Under the pieces are notes generated by a model. It was not told where the DNA came from. It searched no databases and saw only the letters and a list, made by a program, of their open reading frames with translations. Position numbers and translations under genes: made by a program. A stretch of 64,000 nt of DNA from Granulosicoccaceae sp. 1_MG-2023 (GTDB lineage Bacteria > Pseudomonadota > Gammaproteobacteria > Granulosicoccales > Granulosicoccaceae), in NCBI GenBank assembly GCA_030546905.1, contig JAUOPI010000014.1, forward strand, positions 38,189-102,188. Reading direction: 5' to 3'. Below are positions 50,785-59,341 of the stretch, piece by piece. How positions within the stretch are numbered: position 1 is the first letter of the stretch; each line of letters starts with the position of its first letter.

Positions 50785-51282
50785 TTAAGCGCGTGCGCCG
50801 CGCCAACGGGCCTGAAAGCGCTGCAGCTCAACGAGCAGGTTTTCCGCAACCGCCGGCTGGCCGGCCTGTTTCAGCAAGGCTGCGGCGCATTCTGCGGTGC
50901 TCAGGCCGTTTTCGCGCTGATTGCGCCGCAGCTTATAGCATGACGGGCCCTGCACCTGCGGCTGTAGCCGCGGCAGGCTTTGCAAATAGGCACTGCGATT
51001 GAAAATTTTGCGCGCTTCCTGCCAGGTCCCGTCAATCAGAATACAACTCTGGCATGCGGTCACAGGCACGGCGCTGCTGTCAGCGCCGTCCGGCCAGGCC
51101 AGCCCCACCCCGCCGGCGGCAATCTGCGCCAGCAGGGTTTCGTCAGGCTCGGTACGCGACCAGACAATCCGTCCGGCATTGATATCCGCCGCCTGCAACA
51201 GCAGCTGACCGGTGTTGCTGGATTTGGCCAGCTCGCGACTGTGGGTCAGAAGGATAAAGTTCAGCGCACGATCCGGTAGCAC
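50785..51282 (-). CDS. DTW-domain protein (tRNA aminocarboxypropyltransferase-like), short
   Basis: 165 residues from GTG 51282. The DTW domain is recognisable: FILLTHSRELAKSSNTGQLL, LIDGTWQEARKIF, and the late SCYKLRRNQRENGLSTAE. TapT/DTWD proteins place an acp3 group on tRNA uridine. The family's usual N-terminal Cys cluster (C-x2-C...C-x-C) is absent. The frame upstream reaches a stop within the ppnN gene without room for it, so the protein is a short variant or has lost the zinc part. Its first 22 nt overlap the end of ppnN. Last gene of a pip-ppnN-DTW operon. Confidence 0.8.
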   Translation of the reverse strand: MLPDRALNFILLTHSRELAKSSNTGQLLLQAADINAGRIVWSRTEPDETLLAQIAAGGVGLAWPDGADSSAVPVTACQSCILIDGTWQEARKIFNRSAYLQSLPRLQPQVQGPSCYKLRRNQRENGLSTAECAAALLKQAGQPAVAENLLVELQRFQARWRGARA

Positions 51283-52631
51283 GGCGTGTAATCGCTGCCC
51301 GGCAGCTTCATACGCGACTGTTTGACAAACGACTCAAGCAAGGCGTCCATATCGTCCATCAGGGCGGCATCACCGTGGATCTCAAACAGGCCGTGCTGTT
51401 CGATAGCGTGTATGCCTTCGGCTTTGACATTACCGGCGACAATCCCGGAAAAAGCCCGGCGCAGATTCGCCGCCAGAAAATGCATCTCCTGATCCTTATG
51501 CAGATTCAGGTTTCGCATCAACTCGTGAGTCGGCTCAAAGGGACGCTGGAATTCTTCGTCAATATGCAAAGTCCAGTTGAAGTAGTAGGCGTCACCCTTG
51601 GCTTTGCGGTATGCGCGCACCTCGGCGATACCGGCCTGCATGGTCCGCGCGACTTCCTCAGGATCGTCCACGATAATCCGGTAGCGGGCTTGCGCCTCGG
51701 GGCCCAGCGCCTTGCCGATAAAACGGTCGATCTGTTCGAAATAGGCTTTTGAGGAAGCCGGTCCGGAGAACACCAGCGGAAACGGCACATCGCGGTTATC
51801 CGGATGCAGCAGAATACCGAGAATATAAAGAATCTCTTCGGCCGTACCGACCCCGCCGGGAAAGACCACAATACCGTGCCCGGCACGGACAAACGCCTCC
51901 AGACGTTTTTCGATATCGGGGAAGATCACCAGATCATTCACGATCGGATTGGGCGATTCGGCCGCGATAATCCCCGGTTCGGTAAAGCCCAGATAGCGTC
52001 CGTCGGACATGCGTTGTTTGGCGTGCCCTACCGCCGCGCCCTTCATCGGCCCTTTCATCGCCCCCGGCCCGCAGCCGGTGCAGATATCCAGACCGCGCAG
52101 GCCCATGGCGTAGCCGACATATTTGGAGTAGTCGTATTCTTCGCGGCCGATCGAGTGCCCGCCCCAGCAAACCACCAGTCGCGGATTGGTGAAGCGTTCC
52201 AGAATGCCGGCATTACGCAGGATATGAAAAACCGCGTCGGTGATGCCGCCGGATGAGCTCAGATCAAAACGGTCGCTCTGGTAGATCTCATTATTGACGT
52301 ACACCACATCACGCAGCACGGCAAACAAATGCTCGTTGATACCGCGGATCATCTCGCCGTCGACAAAGGCCTCGGCCGGTGCGCCGGTCAGCTCCAGCTT
52401 GATGCCGCGTTCGCTTTGCAACACGCGGATATCAAAATCCGGGTAGCGCTCCAGCAACGCTTTGCCGTCGTCGAGATTACTGCCGCTGTTCAGCACCGCC
52501 AGCGAGCAGTTGCGGAACAGGGTATAAAGGCCGCCCTGACTGGTGTCGAGCAGCTTGGCCACTTCGGCCTTGCTGAGAATATCCAGGTTCCCGATGGGGG
52601 AAACCCGTGCGTCTATGACATTGACCGTCAT
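51261..52631 (-). CDS. ppnN: Nucleotide 5'-monophosphate nucleosidase PpnN (LOG family)
   Basis: 456 residues, matching E. coli PpnN/YgdH: the N-terminal domain (VSPIGNLDILSKAEVAKLLD), a central LOG/Rossmann domain with CWGGHSIGREEYDY, ICTGCGPGAMKGPMKGAAVG, the PGGVGTAEEILYILG active-site motif, and a C-terminal domain ending in CYRIVR. It splits purine and pyrimidine nucleotides to base and ribose-5-phosphate, and in E. coli it is stimulated by (p)ppGpp. ATG 52631 has AGGAA upstream. 58 bp after pip. Confidence 0.96.
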   Translation of the reverse strand: MTVNVIDARVSPIGNLDILSKAEVAKLLDTSQGGLYTLFRNCSLAVLNSGSNLDDGKALLERYPDFDIRVLQSERGIKLELTGAPAEAFVDGEMIRGINEHLFAVLRDVVYVNNEIYQSDRFDLSSSGGITDAVFHILRNAGILERFTNPRLVVCWGGHSIGREEYDYSKYVGYAMGLRGLDICTGCGPGAMKGPMKGAAVGHAKQRMSDGRYLGFTEPGIIAAESPNPIVNDLVIFPDIEKRLEAFVRAGHGIVVFPGGVGTAEEILYILGILLHPDNRDVPFPLVFSGPASSKAYFEQIDRFIGKALGPEAQARYRIIVDDPEEVARTMQAGIAEVRAYRKAKGDAYYFNWTLHIDEEFQRPFEPTHELMRNLNLHKDQEMHFLAANLRRAFSGIVAGNVKAEGIHAIEQHGLFEIHGDAALMDDMDALLESFVKQSRMKLPGSDYTPCYRIVR

Positions 52632-52689
52632 TTATCGGTTCCTGTTGAAATGGGTCTTTGAGTGGCTTGTTGCAACGTCCGTGCCCTGC

Positions 52690-53646
52690 TCAGCCGGCTT
52701 TCAGGCGACGCGCCAGCTGATGCGCCGAGTCCAGCAATGCGGCAGTGATCCCCGGCTCCGAGGCCGAATGACCGGCGGCCTGGACCACAAACAACTGCGA
52801 GTCCGGCCAGGCCTGATGCAAGGCGTAGGCGGCCTGCACACGGCAGACCATATCGTAACGGCCGTGCACGATATAGCCGGGAATACCGGCCAGCCGCGAG
52901 GCCTTCTGCAACAACTCGCCTTCGGCCAGATAGCAATCGTTAACAAAATAATCGGTTTCGATCCGCGCCATACTCAGGGCTTTGTGCGGTTCGGTAAAGC
53001 TGCTCAGCAGCGACTGACTCGGCAACAAGGTTGATAAATGCCCTTCCCAGAGCGACCAGGCCTTGGCCGCGCGCAATCGGCCGATCTCATTGTCGCCGAC
53101 CAGACGGCGGTGATAGGCCTGCAGCAGATTGTCCTGCGCGTCGGCCGGAATCTCATCGCGAAAGGCCGCCCAGTGCTCGGGGAAAAACGCGCCCGCCCCG
53201 CCCCCGTACAGCCAGTCGATTTCAGCGCGGCCGCCGAGAAAAATCCCGCGCAGAATCAGCCCGCTGACCTGCTGCGGATGCGCCACCGCATAGGCCAGTG
53301 CCAGCGTACTGCCCCAGGAGCCGCCGGCCACGACCCACTTGTCGATACCCAGCGCAGCGCGGATCTGTTCCATATCGGCGACCAGATGCGCGGTGGTATT
53401 GTCGGTCAGCTCAGCATGCGGCCGGGATTGCCCGCAGCCACGCTGATCGAACAACACAATCCGGTACACCTGCGGATCAAACAAACGGCGCATAAACGGC
53501 GAGCTGCCGCCACCGGGCCCGCCGTGCAGAAACACCACCGGCAAACCATCGGGATTGCCGCTTTCTTCCACATAGAGGCTGTGCCGGTCGTCCACCTCCA
53601 GCATTCGGGTACTGTAGGGCTGCAAGGCGGGAAAAAGGCTGCTCAT
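52690..53646 (-). CDS. pip: Proline iminopeptidase
   Basis: 318-residue alpha/beta-hydrolase of family S33 that removes N-terminal proline from peptides. Oxyanion region LHGGPGGGSSPF, DQRGCGQSRPHAEL, nucleophile Ser110 in VAGGSWGSTLALAYA, acid Asp in VHGRYDMVCR and His in AAGHSASEPG; GGSWG is the family signature. No signal peptide. ATG 53646 with AGGAGG. First gene of a three-gene operon. Confidence 0.95.
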   Translation of the reverse strand: MSSLFPALQPYSTRMLEVDDRHSLYVEESGNPDGLPVVFLHGGPGGGSSPFMRRLFDPQVYRIVLFDQRGCGQSRPHAELTDNTTAHLVADMEQIRAALGIDKWVVAGGSWGSTLALAYAVAHPQQVSGLILRGIFLGGRAEIDWLYGGGAGAFFPEHWAAFRDEIPADAQDNLLQAYHRRLVGDNEIGRLRAAKAWSLWEGHLSTLLPSQSLLSSFTEPHKALSMARIETDYFVNDCYLAEGELLQKASRLAGIPGYIVHGRYDMVCRVQAAYALHQAWPDSQLFVVQAAGHSASEPGITAALLDSAHQLARRLKAG

Positions 53647-53733
53647 GGCTCCTCCTGTGTCATTGCCGGCACACCACCGCGGCCTGCCTTCGCCTAGTAT
53701 AGACCGGCAGCAAATGATTGCCGATGCCGCGGC

Positions 53734-53934
53734 TCAGGTGCCACAGGGCAGCCTCCCGGCAGCGGGCCGTGCCGCGCGGCGCAAACGACTGCCAGCGCCG
53801 CTCAGTGCCCGCAGCAGCGCCAGGCGCCACCGGCCCAGAGACTGCAGGCGACGCGCCGCATAAAGGGCGCGTAAACGCCTTGCACGCCGCTCATAGCGCG
53901 CATAGTCTTCAGGCTTAAGTTGAATTTTCTTCAT
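53734..53934 (-). CDS. Small basic protein
   Basis: 66 residues, strongly basic: MKKIQLKPEDYARYERRARR, then Leu/Ala/Arg-rich helices to the end. ATG 53934 has a good AGGAG 8 nt upstream, the main support for it being real. The N-terminal 'DYARYERRARRLRA' pattern is seen in other short proteobacterial proteins of unknown role. It could bind nucleic acid or membranes by its charge; nothing more can be said. It stands between pip and the divergent LysR gene. Confidence 0.55.
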   Translation of the reverse strand: MKKIQLKPEDYARYERRARRLRALYAARRLQSLGRWRLALLRALSGAGSRLRRAARPAAGRLPCGT

Positions 53935-54029
53935 CGTCCGGCTCCTGCACAATGGCTGTTAATGCATTATTGGCAGGAGCTACGCCTATAAAAAGCGATG
54001 AATTTTCACGTAATGAGTGAATTTATTTC

Positions 54030-54977
54030 ATGAGCCAGACTCTTCCGCCACTACGCGCGGTGCGCGTCTTCGCCAGCGCCGCCCGGCATCTGAGCTTCCG
54101 TCTCGCCGCCGAAGAACTGCACCTGACCGCCTCGGCGGTGAGCCATCAGATCCGCGCCCTGGAAGACTTCCTCGGCGTCAGCCTGTTCGACCGCACCGGG
54201 CGCCGTATCAGCCTGACTGCCGCCGGTCAGCGCTACCGGCGCGGCGTCGATCTGGCCCTGGCACAGCTCGATGCCAGCACCCGCGAAATCCTCAACAAAG
54301 GCCGTACCGGGCCCTTGCGCATCAGTGCCGCGCCGATCTTTGTGAGCCGTTGGCTGATGCCCCGCTTACATGAGTTCTATGCCGACCATCCGGAGCTGGA
54401 ACTGAGCATCTGCCCGGCCATCCGGCCCGTCAATCCGCACAGTCCGGATGTGGACCTGCTGATCCGCTATACCGACACGGCGGTCAAGGACCCGGACATC
54501 GTCGAAGAAAAGCTGATGGATGCGACCCTGTCGCCGGTTTGCACGCCGGCGCTGGCCGCGCAGTGGCAACGCGATCAGACACTGCCCGCCCATGTGGGCC
54601 TGCTGGAAGACGAAGCCTTTCCCGGCCACCGCTGGCATAACTGGTTTGCCGCCTATCCGGACTGTCCGCTGGCCAGCCGGCAGATCACCGGCTTTGACAC
54701 CCTCACCCATCTGCTGACACCCGCGCTGGAAGGCTACGGCGTAGCCCTGCAGATGCTGGAAATGCTCGATGATCTGTTTGAACGCGGGCAGCTGGTCAGG
54801 CTTTATCCGTCTGACAGCATTCCGGCCGGACGCACCTTCCGCCTGATCTACCGCCGTAACAGCGAACGTCGCGCCGATATCCGGACTCTGACCGGCTGGA
54901 TACGCCAGCGCCTGACCACAGGGGACGGAGCCGGTGCGGCACCGCTCACAGCAAAAGACACAGAAAAGCAAGCATGA
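54030..54977 (+). CDS. LysR-family regulator (GcvA-like)
   Basis: 315 residues. N-terminal HTH (LPPLRAVRVFASAARHLSFR; ELHLTASAVSHQIRALEDFL) and the GcvA-type effector domain beginning LRISAAPIFVSRWLMPRLHEF. GcvA in E. coli controls the glycine cleavage system and small RNAs; many paralogues control other genes. No obvious target is divergent apart from the small basic protein. Disordered polar tail. Ends before three hairpins shared with convergent rhlE. Confidence 0.92.
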   Translation: MSQTLPPLRAVRVFASAARHLSFRLAAEELHLTASAVSHQIRALEDFLGVSLFDRTGRRISLTAAGQRYRRGVDLALAQLDASTREILNKGRTGPLRISAAPIFVSRWLMPRLHEFYADHPELELSICPAIRPVNPHSPDVDLLIRYTDTAVKDPDIVEEKLMDATLSPVCTPALAAQWQRDQTLPAHVGLLEDEAFPGHRWHNWFAAYPDCPLASRQITGFDTLTHLLTPALEGYGVALQMLEMLDDLFERGQLVRLYPSDSIPAGRTFRLIYRRNSERRADIRTLTGWIRQRLTTGDGAGAAPLTAKDTEKQA

Positions 54978-55076
54978 CCCCGACGGGATGGTTTGGCGGA
55001 CAAACTACAATCAGGCCCTGAGGACGATGCGGGCCGCTATGGCCGCAAGTGAAAGACAACGCGGAAAAGGCACCGG

Positions 55077-55155
55077 CCCGTCAGGGTGACGGGCGGTGTT
55101 CTACCGGTTCCAAGTGAAACCGGCAGCGAATCAGGCAGCGGCACAGAGCCGCTGC
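55077..55155. terminator. Three consecutive hairpins between convergent genes
   Basis: CCCGTCA-ggg-TGACGGG (55077-55093), CCGGTT/AACCGG (about 55104-55122) and GCAGCGGC-acaga-GCCGCTGC (55135-55155) follow each other in the gap between the GcvA-like gene and rhlE. None has a long T-run, so they may be weak terminators, 3' stabilisers or parts of a small RNA. Confidence 0.5.
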
Positions 55156-55161
55156 ACAAAG

Positions 55162-56463
<1,302 letters not shown>

Positions 56464-56840
56464 CAAAATTATTGCCTCAGTTACCGCGCATCGTTGGGAT
56501 GCCGGCACTCAAATAGGGAACGCACGGCTCTAAGCCGTACTAAAGGAAAAGAAAGTCACGGGGACTCGGAACCGGAAAGGCGCCGCTGTGGAGCGACACC
56601 GCGGCTATGCGCCGCTTTCCGCCAGACCGGTCAGGTGGCGGGAGCTGCAATATCAGGATCTGATTGCAGCAAGCGGCCAAGTCTACGCCGATTGTATGCA
56701 AGCGTCACGCGACTTCTGTCGCAAAACACCGGCCACCGGGTTACGGCATGGCAGGGTCCGGCCGGGCAACCGTGGCAAAAGCTTGCCGTACGGGGCCGCA
56801 GCGCATTAATCTGCAGCCACATCACAATCCGGAACCGACT
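56464..56840. other. 377-bp divergent intergenic region (rhlE / peroxidase)
   Basis: No certain gene. A short ACGGCT/AGCCGT hairpin lies at 56524-56538 and several GC-rich inverted pieces at about 56578-56625. A 73-codon plus-strand frame (GTG 56588 to 56809) has a helical middle (WRELQYQDLIAASGQVYADC) but no ribosome site; it may be chance or a relic. The long rhlE leader could be a cold-responsive 5' UTR, which cannot be judged from sequence. Confidence 0.4.
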
Positions 56841-57386
56841 ATGTCTGAGCTATTTGAAATCCCCGTCAATGATATCGACGGCAAGCCCTGCACTCTGGCT
56901 GACTACCGCGGTCAGGTCCTGCTGATCGTCAATGTCGCATCGCGTTGCGGGCTGACGCCGCAGTACAGCGGTTTGCAGGCTTTGCAGGACAAATACGCCG
57001 CACGCGGTTTTACCGTACTTGGCTTTCCATGCAATGATTTTGCAAATCAGGAACCCGAAGACGAAAGTGCCATAAAGAGTTTCTGTGAGACCAGCTTTCA
57101 GGTCAGCTTCCCGCTGTTCAGCAAAATCACAATCAATAACAAACCGCGTCACCCGCTCTATGCAGCGCTGATCGATGCCATACCAAATGCAACTCCAGCA
57201 CCGGACGGCACACTGATGGAGACGCTGGAAAAGCACAATCTGCAACCGGCCAAAGACACCGACGTCATGTGGAATTTCGAGAAATTCCTGATTGGCAAGG
57301 ATGGCACCGTCATCGGCCGGTTTGCACCGGACGTCACACCCGATAGTGCACAACTGACCGGGGCGATTGAAAACGCCCTGGCCTGA
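56841..57386 (+). CDS. Glutathione peroxidase family protein (Cys type)
   Basis: 181 residues from ATG 56841 (MSELFEIPVNDIDGKPCTLA). Thioredoxin-fold peroxidase with peroxidatic Cys36 in NVASRCGLTPQYSGL, the second conserved block LGFPCNDFANQEP (which holds the Asn/Gln part of the active site and a Cys), and a late MWNFEKFLIGKDG with the catalytic Trp-Asn. It uses Cys rather than selenocysteine, as bacterial BtuE/Gpx do, and probably works with thioredoxin. Cytosolic. The frame upstream is open but not gene-like. Confidence 0.94.
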   Translation: MSELFEIPVNDIDGKPCTLADYRGQVLLIVNVASRCGLTPQYSGLQALQDKYAARGFTVLGFPCNDFANQEPEDESAIKSFCETSFQVSFPLFSKITINNKPRHPLYAALIDAIPNATPAPDGTLMETLEKHNLQPAKDTDVMWNFEKFLIGKDGTVIGRFAPDVTPDSAQLTGAIENALA

Positions 57387-57423
57387 AGCCCGCCCTGAAG
57401 CGGCACGTCTGAGCGCGTGCCGC

Positions 57424-58206
57424 TCAGCCCCGCGCCCCGCCAAGCGGCGGCAGGTGTAATGTCTCGGTCACCAGACCGGCCACGCCCTGTGCATCAAACG
57501 ACTGCTCGACAAACTGCGTAGTGCCGTCGTAGTCCTGCAAAATCACCGTGGTGGCCCGGGTGCCGTACTCATCCAGACGGATAAACTGCGCGGACAAGGC
57601 CTGTTCCCATTCGCGGCTGATGCCGGTATCGGGAAGCGCTTTGTCGGCGGCCGGGCGCTGATCGTGCACCACGCCCATCAGCGAACGCGGCTCGAGAATC
57701 GCCGCCTCCATGGCCAGACGCAAACGCTCGGTGGCTTTGCGGGTTTTCGGCCAGGGAGTGTCCAGCCAGGCATTGCTCAGACCGTAAACACCCGGCTCCA
57801 GCATCTGCCGCTGATCCCCCACATTGGAAAACCAGCCCAGCCCGCTGCTGTCGCCGCAAAGCAGATTCAAGCCACCGATAGCACCGGCACGCGGCGCCAG
57901 ATCGGCAATAAAAGCCTGCGGCTCAGCGCCGCTCTGCAGAAAGGCCAAGGGCACATGACCGCGCGAGGACTTGCCCTCCTGCGACTGCCGTCCGTCACGG
58001 TAATTGGTCACCGCGGCAAAGCGGCCGCTGCGGCTCAAAGCCAACCAGGTCCCGCCCTGCTGCAGATCGCGGCCACCGAAAATCGCCGACGGTTCATCCC
58101 ACCAGTGGGCCTGATGCGCAGGCCGCGCAAAAAACTCATCGCGGTTTCCCACCAAAATCAGGCTGTAGCGCGGATGCGCGCGGTAGGCAAAGGTTATCAG
58201 GCACAC
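57424..58206 (-). CDS. NRDE/TANGO2 family protein
   Basis: 260 residues from GTG 58206, chosen because the family starts Met-Cys (here VCLITFAYRAHP) with Cys2 as the putative N-terminal nucleophile, and an AGGAGGAG lies 6-7 nt upstream. The name motif is visible as VGNRDEFFARP, followed by IFGGRDLQQGGTWLALS, VTNYRDGR, SSRGHVPLAF and GLSNAWLDTPWPKT. TANGO2 homologues have been linked to haem or acyl-CoA handling; the bacterial role is unclear. Transcribed alone, convergent with the peroxidase gene. Confidence 0.92.
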   Translation of the reverse strand: MCLITFAYRAHPRYSLILVGNRDEFFARPAHQAHWWDEPSAIFGGRDLQQGGTWLALSRSGRFAAVTNYRDGRQSQEGKSSRGHVPLAFLQSGAEPQAFIADLAPRAGAIGGLNLLCGDSSGLGWFSNVGDQRQMLEPGVYGLSNAWLDTPWPKTRKATERLRLAMEAAILEPRSLMGVVHDQRPAADKALPDTGISREWEQALSAQFIRLDEYGTRATTVILQDYDGTTQFVEQSFDAQGVAGLVTETLHLPPLGGARG

Positions 58207-58331
58207 ACGGACTCCTCCTCCGACTCCGGAAACTGACCGGATCAGCATCATAGCGCAGTCGGCAAAGCAAGACAGCGGCCTGATCTGCGGCTATAAACTA
58301 GAGCAAAGCCTCGCGCTAACCGGGAGATTTC

Positions 58332-59282
58332 ATGAAACACACGCTGTTAACGGCAACTCTGGCCTACGCCCTGACGGCACCGGCGCTGGCCGGTAGCGGG
58401 CAATCCGGCACAGCCTACATAGGCACAGATCAGGTCGATCTGAGCCTGAACCTCGGCCACACCGGCAGCACAATACAAACCGGCGACACGCTGGCGATCA
58501 CGCTGCAACTTGCCAATCGCAGCACGGACACCATCGCAACCGGACTGTGGCTGAACCTGAGCCTGCCTGAGCATCTGCGCTACGACGGTAATGAGTGCAT
58601 TGCCGGCGGTGGCACACTGAGCTGCCCGCTGGGCAATCTGGGCGCGCAGTCCGGCACCACCGTATCACTGCCGTTTACCGCTCTGAGCAGCGGCACGGCC
58701 GCCTTGCAAGGCCTGCTGCAGGCCGACCAGAGCGACGCTGACCAGAGCGATAACCGTGCTTCGCTGCAGGTGCCGGTCAGCACCCGCGACACCGATGCGG
58801 ATCTGGTAGTCGATTTCACCGCCGGCACGGACAAAGACGCTCTGGCGGTCACCGTCACCAATGCCGGCACCGGCAGCAGCGACGCCCAGACCCTGAATAT
58901 CGAAGCTGAAGCGACCACTAACAACGCCGGGCTGAGTCTCGACAGCGATGATCTTGCCTGCCTGCCGGGCCTGTCGCTGATGATCTGTGATGTGGAGCCG
59001 CTGGCGGCGGGCAGCGCGCAGACCTTTGTCTTCAGCATCAGCAGTCAAACCGACACCACGGTGGAAATTACCGCATCGGTGGATTGGGATCAGGACCAGA
59101 ACCCCGGTAATAATACGCAAACCCTGACACTGGCACTGGTCGAGGAAGACAGCAGCAGTGACACGCCGGAGCCGACTGACACTACCACCACCGATACGGC
59201 AGAAGACGGCGGTGGCGGCGGTGGCGCCTGGTGGTTAAGCGGTCTCCTGCTCGGCGGCTATGCGCGCCGGCGACATGCCTGA
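58332..59282 (+). CDS. Secreted protein with a GlyGly-CTERM-like tail
   Basis: 316 residues. Signal peptide (MKHTLLTATLAYALTAPALA), then two beta-rich immunoglobulin-like modules of the DUF11/CARDB kind (ADLSLNLGHTG-like strand blocks; LANRSTDTIATGLWLNLSLP; CLPGLSLMICDVEPL) with paired cysteines, a Thr/Asp/Pro-rich linker (about 273-294), and a tail of six Gly, a hydrophobic stretch (AWWLSGLLLGGYA) and RRR. This tripartite tail matches GlyGly-CTERM signals cut by rhombosortase, after which the protein is released or attached outside the cell. No rhombosortase gene is in the window. GGGAG precedes ATG. Confidence 0.85.
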   Translation: MKHTLLTATLAYALTAPALAGSGQSGTAYIGTDQVDLSLNLGHTGSTIQTGDTLAITLQLANRSTDTIATGLWLNLSLPEHLRYDGNECIAGGGTLSCPLGNLGAQSGTTVSLPFTALSSGTAALQGLLQADQSDADQSDNRASLQVPVSTRDTDADLVVDFTAGTDKDALAVTVTNAGTGSSDAQTLNIEAEATTNNAGLSLDSDDLACLPGLSLMICDVEPLAAGSAQTFVFSISSQTDTTVEITASVDWDQDQNPGNNTQTLTLALVEEDSSSDTPEPTDTTTTDTAEDGGGGGGAWWLSGLLLGGYARRRHA

Positions 59283-59296
59283 ATGACACGCAAAAA

Positions 59297-59322
59297 AACG
59301 CCGCTGACTGCGGCGTTTTTCT
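59297..59322. terminator. Bidirectional terminator
   Basis: AACGCCGC-tgact-GCGGCGTT stem (59297-59317), A-run before and T5 after. Lies between the secreted protein gene and the convergent giant gene. Confidence 0.85.
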
Positions 59323-59341
59323 GTCCTGACGGTGCTAAGGC

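Noticed and set aside
56588..56809. 73-codon frame between rhlE and the peroxidase gene
   Set aside because: GTG start without a ribosome site and no recognisable family; kept only as a comment on the intergenic region.
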